Positions 17,844 through 27,595 of a stretch of DNA of 64,000 nt are shown here, in pieces. This DNA is from Rhodococcus sp. G-MC3. GTDB lineage: Bacteria > Actinomycetota > Actinomycetes > Mycobacteriales > Mycobacteriaceae. Made by a program: the position numbers and the translations under genes. Below the pieces are notes generated by a model. It saw only the letters and a program-made list of their open reading frames with translations. It searched no databases and was not told where the DNA came from. The DNA lies in assembly GCF_030063335.1 (NCBI RefSeq), contig NZ_JASISW010000016.1, positions 62,001 through 126,000 of the forward strand, read 5' to 3'. Position 1 is the stretch's first letter, and every line of letters begins with the position of its first letter.

Positions 17844-19532
17844 CTACTCGGCCGAGGACCGAACGGTCTCCTGCTGACCGGCCGTGTCCTGTGCGGGTGC
17901 GGTAGAGGAGGACGGGCGACGACGTCGGCGACGCTTGCGCGGTGCCGCCGAATCCGAATCGCCTGATGTTGCCGGGCGACCCTCGGAATCGGATGGTGCG
18001 GAATCACCGGACACGGTGTCCACCGCCCCTGACTTCGGGGCCTCGGTATGACCTGTCGCGGACTCACCAGCGCGCGTCCGCCGACGGGACCGGCTTCGGC
18101 GAGGTTTGGTGGCGGCTGTCGTCTCGACAGTCGCATGCTCGGTGTCGTCCGCATGCTTGGGGCCGTCGTCTGTCGTATCGGAGCTCTCGGACTCTGCGGG
18201 CTTCACCGACTTCTTCTTCACTGAACCGGTGACATCGGTGGGAATGTCGAGTTCTTCGAAGAGGTGGGGTGAGCTCGAGTACGTCTCGACGGGGTCGGGC
18301 GTGTCGAGTTTGAGCGCCTTGTCGATGAGCTGCCACCGCGGAATGTCGTCCCAGTCCACGAGCGTGACGGCTATACCGGTGCGTCCAGCACGGCCGGTAC
18401 GGCCGATCCGGTGGACGTAGGTCTTCTCGTCCTCGGGGCACTGGTAGTTGATGACGTGCGTGACGTCGTCGATGTCGATACCGCGGGCAGCAACGTCGGT
18501 GGCGACCAGAACGTCGATGCCGCCGGTGCGGAACTTCTTCAGAGCCTTCTCACGCTGGATCTGGCCCAGATCGCCATGGACCGCGCCGACGGCGAAGCCG
18601 CGTTCGAGGAGTTCGTCGGCTACCTTCTGGGCGGTGCGCTTGGTACGAGTGAAGATCATCGTGGCGCCGCGACCGTTGGCCTGCAGAACCTTCGACACCA
18701 TCTCGACCTTGTCGAGCGCATGTGCACGGAAGACATGCTGCTTCGTCCGATCGTGCACGGCGGACGAGTCCGCTTCCTCTGCGCGGATATGGGTCGGCTG
18801 CGTCAGGAAGGTACGGGCGAGTGTGATGATCGGACCCGGCATCGTCGCCGAGAACAACATCGTCTGACGCTTGTCCGGAACCATGCCGAGAATGCGTTCG
18901 ATGTCGGGGAGAAATCCGAGATCGAGCATCTCGTCGGCCTCATCGAGAACGAGGACGCCGACCTTGCCGAGGATCAAGTGCCCTTGCTTTGCCAGGTCGA
19001 GGAGCCGACCCGGGGTGCCGACGACGACATCGACGCCCTTCTGGAGAGCGTTGATCTGCGCTTCGTACGGGCGACCACCGTAAATCGACAGAACCTTCAC
19101 CGGTCCGTTGGTCGACTTCAGGTGCTTCGCTGCGTTCTCGAGATCGGAGGTGACCTGAACGCACAGCTCACGCGTGGGAACGATTATCAGCGCCCGCGGT
19201 GTGCCGTCGAGTGGATGGGTGCCCGAGTCCGGCGTGGCGATGCGGTGAAGCAGCGGAACTCCGAAACCGAAGGTCTTGCCCATTCCGGTTCTGGCCTGAC
19301 CGATGAGGTCGTCGCCTGCCAGTGCCAGGGGCAGCGTCAATTCTTGAATGGCGAAGGTGCGCTCGATCCCGATGTCTTTCAGGGACCGGACGATGTCCTC
19401 GCGTACGCCGAGTTCTGCGAACGTGGGCGGTACGTGGGTGTCGTCGAGCTGGGCCGACAACGTGGTGTCGCCGGTTTCGGGTTCTTGGTCGATGACGATC
19501 TTGCTCAGTGTTCTAGCCTTCCTCGTGGTCAC
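17844..19532 (-). CDS. rhlE: DEAD-box RNA helicase (RhlE-like)
   Basis: An ATP-dependent RNA helicase of about 560 aa. It has a Q motif, Walker A ARTGMGKT at 80-87, DEAD, SAT and HRIGRTGRAG, and a low-complexity C-terminal tail rich in Lys/Arg and Ser/Thr that ends in RKRRRRRRPSS, typical of RNA-binding extensions. The first start codon is uncertain: GTG 19532 is used here, but GAGGAAGG at 19518-19525 sits nine bases before a CTG at 19508. Role is RNA remodelling in ribosome assembly or decay. Confidence 0.92.
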   Translation of the reverse strand: MTTRKARTLSKIVIDQEPETGDTTLSAQLDDTHVPPTFAELGVREDIVRSLKDIGIERTFAIQELTLPLALAGDDLIGQARTGMGKTFGFGVPLLHRIATPDSGTHPLDGTPRALIIVPTRELCVQVTSDLENAAKHLKSTNGPVKVLSIYGGRPYEAQINALQKGVDVVVGTPGRLLDLAKQGHLILGKVGVLVLDEADEMLDLGFLPDIERILGMVPDKRQTMLFSATMPGPIITLARTFLTQPTHIRAEEADSSAVHDRTKQHVFRAHALDKVEMVSKVLQANGRGATMIFTRTKRTAQKVADELLERGFAVGAVHGDLGQIQREKALKKFRTGGIDVLVATDVAARGIDIDDVTHVINYQCPEDEKTYVHRIGRTGRAGRTGIAVTLVDWDDIPRWQLIDKALKLDTPDPVETYSSSPHLFEELDIPTDVTGSVKKKSVKPAESESSDTTDDGPKHADDTEHATVETTAATKPRRSRSRRRTRAGESATGHTEAPKSGAVDTVSGDSAPSDSEGRPATSGDSDSAAPRKRRRRRRPSSSTAPAQDTAGQQETVRSSAE

Positions 19533-19883
19533 ACGTACGCACAAGAAAGGACACAGGCCTATTGCCGGCCGAAGTCGATGCCCTCGATCCTTCTGTGATG
19601 CCGCAGCGAGCCTCAGCCGTGTCGTTGGAACTGTGAAGAACTCGACAGGCGAAGCAGTCGTTGCGAACGAAGATCAGGTGCGCACACATTGTCGCGGATC
19701 TCCGCGTCGAAAATCGGTCCGTGCTATCGGTCCGGGCGGATATCCGAGCACCATGGTAGCTTGCCCGGCACTCAATTCGCATATCTTGCCCTATCTTGCT
19801 GGTCCCGGCCGTGCGAGTCGGTGTGAACATTCGCATGTCGGCGGCGGCGCGGTGGGGTGGCGGGCGAGACTACGATCTAACGC
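19533..19883. other. Divergent intergenic region, rhlE / ferritin-like gene
   Basis: No gene seen. A TACGAT hexamer at 19871-19876 sits seven bases before the ATG of the ferritin-like gene, consistent with a leaderless start. Near 19780 the phrase TATCTTGC occurs twice, ten bases apart. DEAD-box helicase genes often have long leaders; no hairpin stands out by eye. Confidence 0.5.
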
Positions 19884-20615
19884 ATGGGAGCCCACTCGTC
19901 CGAATCGTTCACCGACGAAGCACTGTCCGACACGCTCGGTACACCGACAAGTTCAGGCGAGCAAGCGCGGATTCCGTTCGATCACCCCGGGGTTCCGGAG
20001 CTGCTGGCAGTTCTCGCGTACGGCGAGATCTCGGCGTTCTACCGGTTGGCCGAGGATGCACGCATGGCGCCGTCCATGCAGGGGCGCGTGGCACTGGCGA
20101 GCATGGCCGCAGCCGAGATGAATCACTTCGAGACACTGGTGAACGCATTGTCCGATCGTGGCGTCGAGGTGTACTCCGCCATGGATCCTTTTGTTCGCGC
20201 GCTCGACGACTATCACGCGTCGACCAACCCGTCGACGTGGTTGGAAGTTCTCGTCAAAGCTCACGTGGGAGATGGGTTGGCGGCGGACTTCTACCGCGAA
20301 ATCGCCCACACGCTGGATCCAGCTGTCGCGGCGACGGTCCGCGAGGTGCTGGCGGAAACGGGGCACTCGGAGTTCGTCGTGCACGAGGTGTCGACCCGTG
20401 TGAAAGCGAGTTCTCAGGACAAGGCGCGGCTGATGCTGTGGGGTCGACGGCTGCTCGGAGAAGCGATCACTCAGGCGCAGTTCGTTCTGGCGCAGCGCGA
20501 AAGCCTGACCGATCTGGTGATCACGTCGTCCGGCGATCTCAACGGAGTCGCGGCGCTCTTCGATCGGATGCAGGAACAACATTCGGAAAGAATGGGTGTT
20601 CTCGGCTTGATCTGA
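19884..20615 (+). CDS. Ferritin-like fold protein (Rv3210c-like, MiaE-related)
   Basis: A 243-aa helical protein with the spacing of a di-iron ferritin-like fold: E in GEISAFYRLAED, ExxH in AAEMNHFE, then E in DFYREIA and ExxH in LAETGHSE. These could bind a di-iron centre as in MiaE-type tRNA hydroxylases, to which the family is distantly related. It matches Rv3210c in position. Substrate and activity are unknown. The ATG has TACGAT seven bases before it (leaderless). Confidence 0.75.
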   Translation: MGAHSSESFTDEALSDTLGTPTSSGEQARIPFDHPGVPELLAVLAYGEISAFYRLAEDARMAPSMQGRVALASMAAAEMNHFETLVNALSDRGVEVYSAMDPFVRALDDYHASTNPSTWLEVLVKAHVGDGLAADFYREIAHTLDPAVAATVREVLAETGHSEFVVHEVSTRVKASSQDKARLMLWGRRLLGEAITQAQFVLAQRESLTDLVITSSGDLNGVAALFDRMQEQHSERMGVLGLI

Positions 20616-20742
20616 CCTGTCGTCGGCCGGCGAGAAGCGTGTGTTCGCTGACAGCACAGCCACGGGTGAGGCCTGCCGAACCGGGAGGCACTAGCCTTGA
20701 GCGGAGCAGCGCACGCTAAATCTATGAGTTCGGAGGTTGGCC

Positions 20743-20970
20743 GTGGAGGTCAAGATCGGTGTAACGGAAAGCTCTCGCGAGCTCGTGGTGAACAGTGGCC
20801 AGTCTCCGGAAGAGGTCGAGACGCTCGTCGCCGAGGCCTTGAGCGGTAAGAAGGACATTCTGTCCCTCGTGGACGAAAAGGGTCGTAAGTACCTCGTGCA
20901 GTCCGCGAAGGTGTCCTACGTCGAGATCGGTCCCGCCGATTCGCGCAAGGTCGGTTTCGCTACCTCGTAA
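20743..20970 (+). CDS. DUF3107 family small protein (TB9.4-like)
   Basis: A 75-aa protein beginning MEVKIGV; DUF3107 proteins occur throughout actinobacteria and this one matches Rv3208A (TB9.4). It is a compact alpha/beta domain without catalytic motifs. GTG 20743 has CGGAGG six bases upstream; TTG 20737 lies too close to that site. A terminator follows. Function unknown; conserved adjacency to fasR may be meaningful. Confidence 0.85.
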   Translation: MEVKIGVTESSRELVVNSGQSPEEVETLVAEALSGKKDILSLVDEKGRKYLVQSAKVSYVEIGPADSRKVGFATS

Positions 20971-21011
20971 TGCAGACGAATATGTGACATGCAGCCCAGT
21001 TCGGGCACACG

Positions 21012-21050
21012 AAAGGGCCGCGCATCGCCAGGAGCGATGCGCGGCCCTTT
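21012..21050. terminator. Bidirectional intrinsic terminator
   Basis: AAAGGGCCGCGCATCGC at 21012-21028 pairs perfectly with 21034-21050, which ends in CCCTTT; five-base loop. It separates the convergent DUF3107 and TetR genes. Confidence 0.9.
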
Positions 21051-21066
21051 GTTTGCTGTCAGCAGG

Positions 21067-21906
<840 letters not shown>

Positions 21907-21997
21907 TTACGCGAAGGATTACTCGTCCTAGGGTTTGTTCGGACCCACAAACATCGGCGCGGCGGGCGGCGTACGCGGACGACTGTGAGATTCTGGC

Positions 21998-23191
21998 GTG
22001 GTGACTGACCGAGGCGGACCGCGGAGCAGCGGGCGGACATGGGCAGACGCCGACGAGAACCGTTACGCGGAACATCGGGGGTCCGAACCACGTCGCGTCC
22101 GCAGCGAAGGCCCGTCAGAAGGTCGACCGCGACGCCCCGACGACGGCAGCTCCGGCGGATCCGACGGTCGAACGTCCGACGACCTCCCTCGTGAGGTTGG
22201 CGGACGCGGGTCGCATCAGCCGTTACGAGCACAGTGGGATCCGACTGCGCGTAGCGAATCGCAGCGGACTCGTTCTCCGCGGCCGGAGCGCACAGTGAGG
22301 AAGCAGTCCAAGCTCGGCAAGTTCGCGTCCGTGTACGGCTGGCGCGCATATGCCATTCCAATTCTTCTGGTGGTCACCACCCTGGTAGTAGTCGATGCAG
22401 TGCGGACTGGAGATCCTGGTACGTCGCCGATCACTGCTGGTTCCTCCCAGGCTGCCGAACCAGGGTTCGGTGAGCTGAGTTCCGGTACGACGGACACCAC
22501 CGGGGTGATCGGGGTACCTCCGACAGCCGACGGCAACTTCGCCGAATCCATTCCGTCGGGCGAGCTGCCGGACGGTGGCTCGTTCACTGTGCAGGGAGCA
22601 GGTACGTGGCACCTCGTACCCGGCATGAGCGATCAGGTGGGGCAGGGAACCGAACGAGTGTTCACCTACAGCGTCGAGGTCGAGGACGGGGTGGACACAG
22701 CAGGCTTCGGTGGTGACGAGTCTTTCGGTCGACTCGTCGACGAGACGCTCAGAAATCCCAAGAGTTGGACAAACGACCCGCGTTTTGCGTTTCGGCGGAT
22801 AGATCAGGGAGAACCGGACTTTCGGATCTCCCTGACGTCGCAGATGAGTATCCGTCAGGCATGCGGATACGACATCCAACTCGAAGTGTCCTGCTACAAC
22901 CCCGGTATCGGCCGGGTCGTGCTCAACGAGCCTCGGTGGGTTCGCGGCGCTGTCGCGTTCCAAGGCGACATCGGTTCTTATCGGCAATACCAAATCAATC
23001 ACGAGGTCGGCCACGCGATCGGCTACCAGCAGCATCAGCCGTGTGAGATCGACGGCGGGCTTGCGCCGGTGATGATGCAACAGTCTTTCGGGACGTCCAA
23101 CGACGACATCGCGCGGCTCGATCCGGAGGGTGTCGTGCCGATGGACGGCAAGACCTGCAGATTCAACTCGTGGCCGCATCCGCGCGCTTGA
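21998..23191 (+). CDS. DUF3152 membrane-anchored metalloprotease-like protein
   Basis: A 397-aa protein with a long, charged disordered N terminus, one membrane helix at about 115-135, and an extracytoplasmic domain with a zinc-protease signature HEVGHAIGYQQH at 335-346, one residue longer between the Gly and third His than in classical metzincins. Two cysteine pairs flank the site and may form disulfides. It matches Rv3207c. No activity is known to me; the motif makes an extracellular peptidase likely but unproven. Confidence 0.85.
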   Translation: MVTDRGGPRSSGRTWADADENRYAEHRGSEPRRVRSEGPSEGRPRRPDDGSSGGSDGRTSDDLPREVGGRGSHQPLRAQWDPTARSESQRTRSPRPERTVRKQSKLGKFASVYGWRAYAIPILLVVTTLVVVDAVRTGDPGTSPITAGSSQAAEPGFGELSSGTTDTTGVIGVPPTADGNFAESIPSGELPDGGSFTVQGAGTWHLVPGMSDQVGQGTERVFTYSVEVEDGVDTAGFGGDESFGRLVDETLRNPKSWTNDPRFAFRRIDQGEPDFRISLTSQMSIRQACGYDIQLEVSCYNPGIGRVVLNEPRWVRGAVAFQGDIGSYRQYQINHEVGHAIGYQQHQPCEIDGGLAPVMMQQSFGTSNDDIARLDPEGVVPMDGKTCRFNSWPHPRA

Positions 23192-23245
23192 CGGTTCACC
23201 GCTCCTGCTGCAGTTCTCGACGCCGATGTTCGGTAGCGTCGTGAC

Positions 23246-24421
23246 ATGACTCAGCTGCCGCCCCTCGTAGAGCCGACAGGTGAGCTGTCGAATCAGGACG
23301 TAGCTCGTTACAGCAGGCACCTCATCATCCCGAAGGTCGGAATGGACGGGCAGCGCCGGTTGCGAGCGGCACGCGTTCTCGTCATCGGCGCAGGGGGACT
23401 GGGATCGCCTGCGCTTGCCTACCTCGCGGCTGCAGGCGTCGGAACGCTGGGTATCGTCGAATTCGACGAGGTGGAACTGTCCAATCTCCAGCGCCAAGTC
23501 ATCCATGGTCGGTCTGATGTCGGCAGATCCAAGGCGGCCAGTGCGCGAGATTCCATTCATGAGCTGAACGACGGCGTCGACGTCAGGCTCCACGAATTCC
23601 GTTTGGATCGGTCGAATGCGGTCGAGCTCTTCGAGCAATACGATCTGATTCTCGACGGCACCGACAACTTCGCGACCCGCTACCTCGTCAACGATGCGGC
23701 GATACTTGCAGGAAAGCCCTACGTCTGGGGGTCCATCTACCGATTCGAAGGTCAGGTATCGGTCTTTTGGGAGGACGCGCCAGGGGGTGTCGGGCTGAAC
23801 TATCGAGATCTGTACCCGGAAGCTCCGCCGCCGGGGATGGTGCCGTCGTGCGCCGAGGGCGGGGTACTCGGTGTGTTGTGTGCGTCGGTCGGCTCGATCA
23901 TGGTGACCGAGGCGATCAAGCTGATCACGGGCATCGGAGACACCCTTCTCGGCCGCCTGATCGTGTATGACGCACTCGCGATGACCTATCGGACAATCAG
24001 GGTGCAGCGAGACCCGGAGCGCGTGGCGGTGACAGAATTGATCGACTACGACGAGTTCTGTGGTGTTGTCTCGGCGGACGCAGAGGCGGCAGCGGACGGG
24101 TCGACGATCACTCCGATGGAATTGGCGGCGCTCATGAACAGCTCCGAAAATTTTGCGCTGATCGACGTGCGCGAGCCCGTCGAATGGGACATCGTGCGAA
24201 TCGACGGCGCGACGCTGATCCCCAAGGGTCGGATCATGTCAGGTGAGGCGCTGGCGGAGCTGCCTCAGGATCGCAGGGTCGTACTTCACTGCAAGACAGG
24301 GATTCGGTCAGCCGAGGCGCTGGCCGTGGTCAAACGGGCAGGCTTCTCCGACGCTGTTCACTTGCAGGGCGGGATCGTTGCCTGGGCCAATCAGGTTGAT
24401 CCGTCCCTTCCCTCGTACTGA
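23246..24421 (+). CDS. moeZ: MoeZ: adenylyltransferase / sulfurtransferase
   Basis: A 391-aa fusion of an E1-like adenylyltransferase (about 20-260, nucleotide loop GAGGLGSP, then DGTDNFATRYLVND) and a C-terminal rhodanese domain (about 290-391) with active-site Cys in HCKTGIRS. The mycobacterial MoeZ (Rv3206c) activates C-terminal glycine of small sulfur-carrier proteins and loads sulfur for molybdopterin, cysteine and thioquinolobactin-like routes. TAGCGT lies six bases before the ATG, so the mRNA is probably leaderless. Confidence 0.93.
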   Translation: MTQLPPLVEPTGELSNQDVARYSRHLIIPKVGMDGQRRLRAARVLVIGAGGLGSPALAYLAAAGVGTLGIVEFDEVELSNLQRQVIHGRSDVGRSKAASARDSIHELNDGVDVRLHEFRLDRSNAVELFEQYDLILDGTDNFATRYLVNDAAILAGKPYVWGSIYRFEGQVSVFWEDAPGGVGLNYRDLYPEAPPPGMVPSCAEGGVLGVLCASVGSIMVTEAIKLITGIGDTLLGRLIVYDALAMTYRTIRVQRDPERVAVTELIDYDEFCGVVSADAEAAADGSTITPMELAALMNSSENFALIDVREPVEWDIVRIDGATLIPKGRIMSGEALAELPQDRRVVLHCKTGIRSAEALAVVKRAGFSDAVHLQGGIVAWANQVDPSLPSY

Positions 24422-24423
24422 CA

Positions 24424-24518
24424 CCGCTGCTTGTCCGACGCCACTGCTTGTCCGACGCCGCTGCCTTTCTGCCGTCCAGCCGACTCGAGCTCTTACCGAC
24501 TAAGGCGCTTACCGACTA
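24424..24518. repeat. Short tandem and direct repeats between moeZ and its neighbour
   Basis: A 17-bp unit CCGCTGCTTGTCCGACG (24424-24440) repeats once with one mismatch (24441-24457) and begins a third copy. Just after, CTTACCGACTA occurs at 24492-24502 and 24508-24518. The array lies in the 143 bases between two genes transcribed the same way; no function is evident. Confidence 0.7.
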
Positions 24519-24564
24519 GCGCGCCTAAGGACCGCCGTGGCAGGTCGGCGGTACCGTGAAGTGC

Positions 24565-25419
24565 GTGAGCTCAGTGGAACCCCCTCAGCACGTGATCTCC
24601 ACGTTCGGGCTGCGAAACGTACCTCCTACCCCGCTCGGCGGGGATTGGGACGGTGGGTGGCGGCTCGGCGACGTTGTTCTGTCGCCTGTTGCAGACCACG
24701 CGAGAGCGGCGTGGTCTGCGAAAGTGCGTGAAAATCTGTCGGTCGACGGCGTCAGGTTGGCACGACCCGTCCGGTCGACCGACGGGCGATATGTCGTCAG
24801 CAGTTGGCGCGCCGACACCTTCATTGCGGGCTCGCCCGAGCCTCGGCACGACGAAGTGGTGTCGTTGTCCGTGCGACTGCATGCGGCTACCGCCCAGCTC
24901 GAGCGCCCCCGTTTTCTGGTTCAACCCCCGGTCGCGCCGTGGGCTGACGCCGATGTGTTCGTCGCTGCAGACCGTGCGGCATGGGAGGCGACACCGTTGC
25001 GAGCCGCCCGCGCTGCGGGTGCGCCCGAAGTGACGACGAAGGACGGCAAACAGAGTCTCGAGCTGATCACCCAGCTTGCGAGTCTACGAAAAGCCGTGAT
25101 GTCGCAAGAGCAGTTGGTGCACGGTGATCTGTTCGGCACTGTGCTGTTCGAGGGCAACGACGCGCCTGGCATCACCGACATTGCTCCGTATTGGCGGCCT
25201 GCGTCATGGGCTGCGGCGGTGACGGTGGTGGACGCCATTTCGTGGGGCGGTGCCGACGATGCCCTGATCGGCCGGTGGGAAGATCTGCCGGAGTGGCCGC
25301 AGATGTTGTTGCGCGCTTTGATTTTCCGTTTCTCAGTGCATGCGCTGCACGCTCGATCGACGCCCGAGGCGTTCCCTGGGCTGGCGCGGACGGCAGATCT
25401 CGTACGGCTGTTGCTGTAG
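24565..25419 (+). CDS. TIGR02569 family actinobacterial protein
   Basis: A 284-aa protein of a conserved actinobacterial family (Rv3205c). A kinase-like fold is hinted at by LVHGDLFGTVLF (an HGDL catalytic-loop-like motif, like aminoglycoside phosphotransferases), followed by ITDIAPYW, reminiscent of a divergent DFG region. Whether it is catalytic is unknown. GTG 24565 is chosen because TACCGT lies seven bases before it; GTG 24556 is the alternative. It follows moeZ as in mycobacteria. Confidence 0.75.
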   Translation: MSSVEPPQHVISTFGLRNVPPTPLGGDWDGGWRLGDVVLSPVADHARAAWSAKVRENLSVDGVRLARPVRSTDGRYVVSSWRADTFIAGSPEPRHDEVVSLSVRLHAATAQLERPRFLVQPPVAPWADADVFVAADRAAWEATPLRAARAAGAPEVTTKDGKQSLELITQLASLRKAVMSQEQLVHGDLFGTVLFEGNDAPGITDIAPYWRPASWAAAVTVVDAISWGGADDALIGRWEDLPEWPQMLLRALIFRFSVHALHARSTPEAFPGLARTADLVRLLL

Positions 25420-25425
25420 GGAGAT

Positions 25426-26121
25426 CTAGCGGGCCGAAGGTTCGGGCGCGCTCGTCGCTTGACTGTCGGTTCCGAGCTCGTCGAAGAACGTCAAAGACGC
25501 GATACGTGCGCCTTCGGCGTCTCCGCTGACGATGGCGTCGACGAGCGCGGAATGCTCGTCGGCGTAGCCGTTTCCATGTGCGGTGACATGGTGGCGCATC
25601 GTGCGTTCGATCGTCGGAAGAAGAGAGTCGTAGAACTCGAGATAGATCGCATTGTGACTCGCTGCCACGATGGCGCGGTGGAACCGAGCGTCCACGGCGA
25701 TCGCATGCTCGGTAGTGTCGTTCGCCCACGAGTGGTTGCGGTTCTCTAGGGCCTCGGTCAGTGCGCGGATGTCCTCGGTGTCTCTTCGCTCGGCGGCGAG
25801 GACGGCTGCCGTCACCTCCAGGGTGCGCCGCAACTCGGTGACGTCTCTGTCCTGCGAGTCGGCGAAAAATTTTCCGAGAGTTCCTCCGAGATCGGAGGTG
25901 GCCATGACGAACGTGCCCGACCCTTGCCTGCGTTCGACCATGCCAGCGTGGACGAGGGCCTGCACGGCCTCGCGCACCGTATTTCTTCCGGTTCCGGTCA
26001 ACTCGCAGAGCTCCGGCTCGGTCGGAATACGCGTCCCGACGGACCAGCGTTTGCTGACAATTTCCTCGCGAAGTTGCGCCGTCACTTGTGAAATGAGGCT
26101 GGACCGCTGGACGTGTTGCAC
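25426..26121 (-). CDS. GntR-family regulator, FadR (FCD) subfamily
   Basis: A 231-aa regulator with an N-terminal winged helix (about 8-75, containing CELTGTGRNTVREAVQALVHAG) and a helical FCD effector domain with the metal-binding His pattern (for example DARFHRAIV). It faces the divergent CynX-type transporter and probably represses it through the palindrome at 26177-26191. This gene opens the block absent from the syntenic M. tuberculosis position. The ligand is unknown. Confidence 0.9.
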   Translation of the reverse strand: MQHVQRSSLISQVTAQLREEIVSKRWSVGTRIPTEPELCELTGTGRNTVREAVQALVHAGMVERRQGSGTFVMATSDLGGTLGKFFADSQDRDVTELRRTLEVTAAVLAAERRDTEDIRALTEALENRNHSWANDTTEHAIAVDARFHRAIVAASHNAIYLEFYDSLLPTIERTMRHHVTAHGNGYADEHSALVDAIVSGDAEGARIASLTFFDELGTDSQATSAPEPSAR

Positions 26122-26168
26122 GCGTGACTCTCCTGTTGGCTTCCCGTTGTGCTCGCCAGTTTACTGCT

Positions 26169-26198
26169 TTGCGCCAGATGATCCGGTCATCCTATGAT
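26169..26198 (+). promoter_or_regulatory. CynX promoter with embedded operator
   Basis: TTGCGC at 26169-26174 and TATGAT at 26193-26198 are 18 bases apart. Between them sits the 5-5-5 palindrome GATGA-TCCGG-TCATC at 26177-26191, so a bound GntR dimer would block polymerase. TATGAT ends six bases before the GTG start, suggesting leaderless translation. Confidence 0.6.
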
Positions 26199-26204
26199 TT
26201 AGGG

Positions 26205-27452
26205 GTGAGTTCTACCGTCGTGACCGAGGCCGATGTCCGTTCCCGCGCGCCACACCTGTTTCGTGGGCGCGTACTGGTCTTCGCTGCCATCATCGTCTCG
26301 GCGCTGACCTTGCGTGCAGCAGTCACTTCGATCAGCCCGCTGTTCGGTCGTATCGGCGCAGACCTGCACTTCGGATCCGCCGTCGTCGGACTGGTGGGCA
26401 TGTTGCCACCGGCAATGTTTGCCGTGTTCGGTCTCCTGACACCCATCATCGTCAAGCGGACCGGACTCGAACGCGCCGCGCTGATCGCGATGACGCTGAC
26501 GACGATCGGTATGGCAACGCGTGCGTTCGCGCCGGGCACCGCATCGCTGCTCGGTCTCTCGGCGATCGCCCTTGCGGGTATGGGCATCGGAAATGTTGTC
26601 ATCCCGCCTCTCGTGAAGCGTTACTTCTCGGACCGGCTGGCTGTTGTCAGCACTCTCTACATTTGTGCGCTGCAGATCAGCACCATGGTTCCGCCGCTGC
26701 TGGCCGTTCCCGTCGCCGAAGCGCACGGATGGCGCATCTCGATCGGTGTTTGGTCATTGGTGGGCGTGGCAGCAGCGGTGCCGTGGCTCGGCGTAGTTCT
26801 CGCACGCCGCGGTCGCGACACCGAAGACGTCTCCGCCGAGGCAGGATCGGCTGCGGTGCACGAGGCCGGGCCCGGCAAAATCTGGCGCTCGTCCCTGGCC
26901 TGGGGGATGGTCTGCATGTTCGCGATGACTTCCTTCATCACGTACTCGATGCTGACCTGGCTACCCACGATTCTCACCGACGCAGGGATCGATGAAGCTC
27001 TCGCGGGTGCCTCGGTCGCGGCGTTCGGAGCCATGGGATTGATCTCCTCGCTGGTTGCGCCATCGTTGTGTGCCCGCCTGCGCAACCCATTCGGACTCGT
27101 CGTTGCAGCAGCGGTGTTCTACCTCGTCGGCTTCGCCGGCCTGTATTTCTCACCGACCAGCGGTACCGTTCTGTGGGTGTGCTTCATCGGTCTCGGCACG
27201 ATGACCTTCCCGATGTCGCTGACGCTCATCAACCTGCGGACGCGTACACCTGCCGGCTCCTCGGGTCTGTCCGGTTTCACCCAGGGCCTCGGTTACGTGG
27301 TGTCGGCGACCGGTCCGCTGTCGTTCGGTCTGCTGCACACACTCTCCGGCGGTTGGGCCGTTCCGATTCTCGTCCTGACCGGCTGTGTCGCAGTTCTTCT
27401 GGTCGGCGGATTCTTCTGCTGCAGGCCGCGAATGCTGGAAGACACCTGGTGA
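26205..27452 (+). CDS. MFS transporter, CynX/NimT family
   Basis: A 12-helix major facilitator of about 415 aa related to CynX (cyanate) and NimT (2-nitroimidazole). Seen: LTLRAAVTSISPLFGRI in helix 1, the family motif, and a central loop around residues 205-220. Substrate could be cyanate or another anion; no cyanase gene is nearby. The GTG start is preferred because of the promoter spacing; an ATG at 26178 would add nine residues. It is divergent from the GntR gene. Confidence 0.85.
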   Translation: MSSTVVTEADVRSRAPHLFRGRVLVFAAIIVSALTLRAAVTSISPLFGRIGADLHFGSAVVGLVGMLPPAMFAVFGLLTPIIVKRTGLERAALIAMTLTTIGMATRAFAPGTASLLGLSAIALAGMGIGNVVIPPLVKRYFSDRLAVVSTLYICALQISTMVPPLLAVPVAEAHGWRISIGVWSLVGVAAAVPWLGVVLARRGRDTEDVSAEAGSAAVHEAGPGKIWRSSLAWGMVCMFAMTSFITYSMLTWLPTILTDAGIDEALAGASVAAFGAMGLISSLVAPSLCARLRNPFGLVVAAAVFYLVGFAGLYFSPTSGTVLWVCFIGLGTMTFPMSLTLINLRTRTPAGSSGLSGFTQGLGYVVSATGPLSFGLLHTLSGGWAVPILVLTGCVAVLLVGGFFCCRPRMLEDTW

Positions 27453-27595
27453 TCATCGCGGAGGTCGTGCTTCCTCCGTCTCACGAATGCTGAATTGGCA
27501 ACGTGAGACCAAGTTAATCCACAGGTCACCGCGGGCAGCGCCCGCGCAACATGGTTTTTCTATCTTTGGGTCTCCCACGCGATCAGGAGGCCCAC

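Noticed and set aside
27453..27595. GlnR box before narK
   Set aside because: Expected biologically, but I could not find a convincing GTNAC/GAAAC-type repeat in this stretch.
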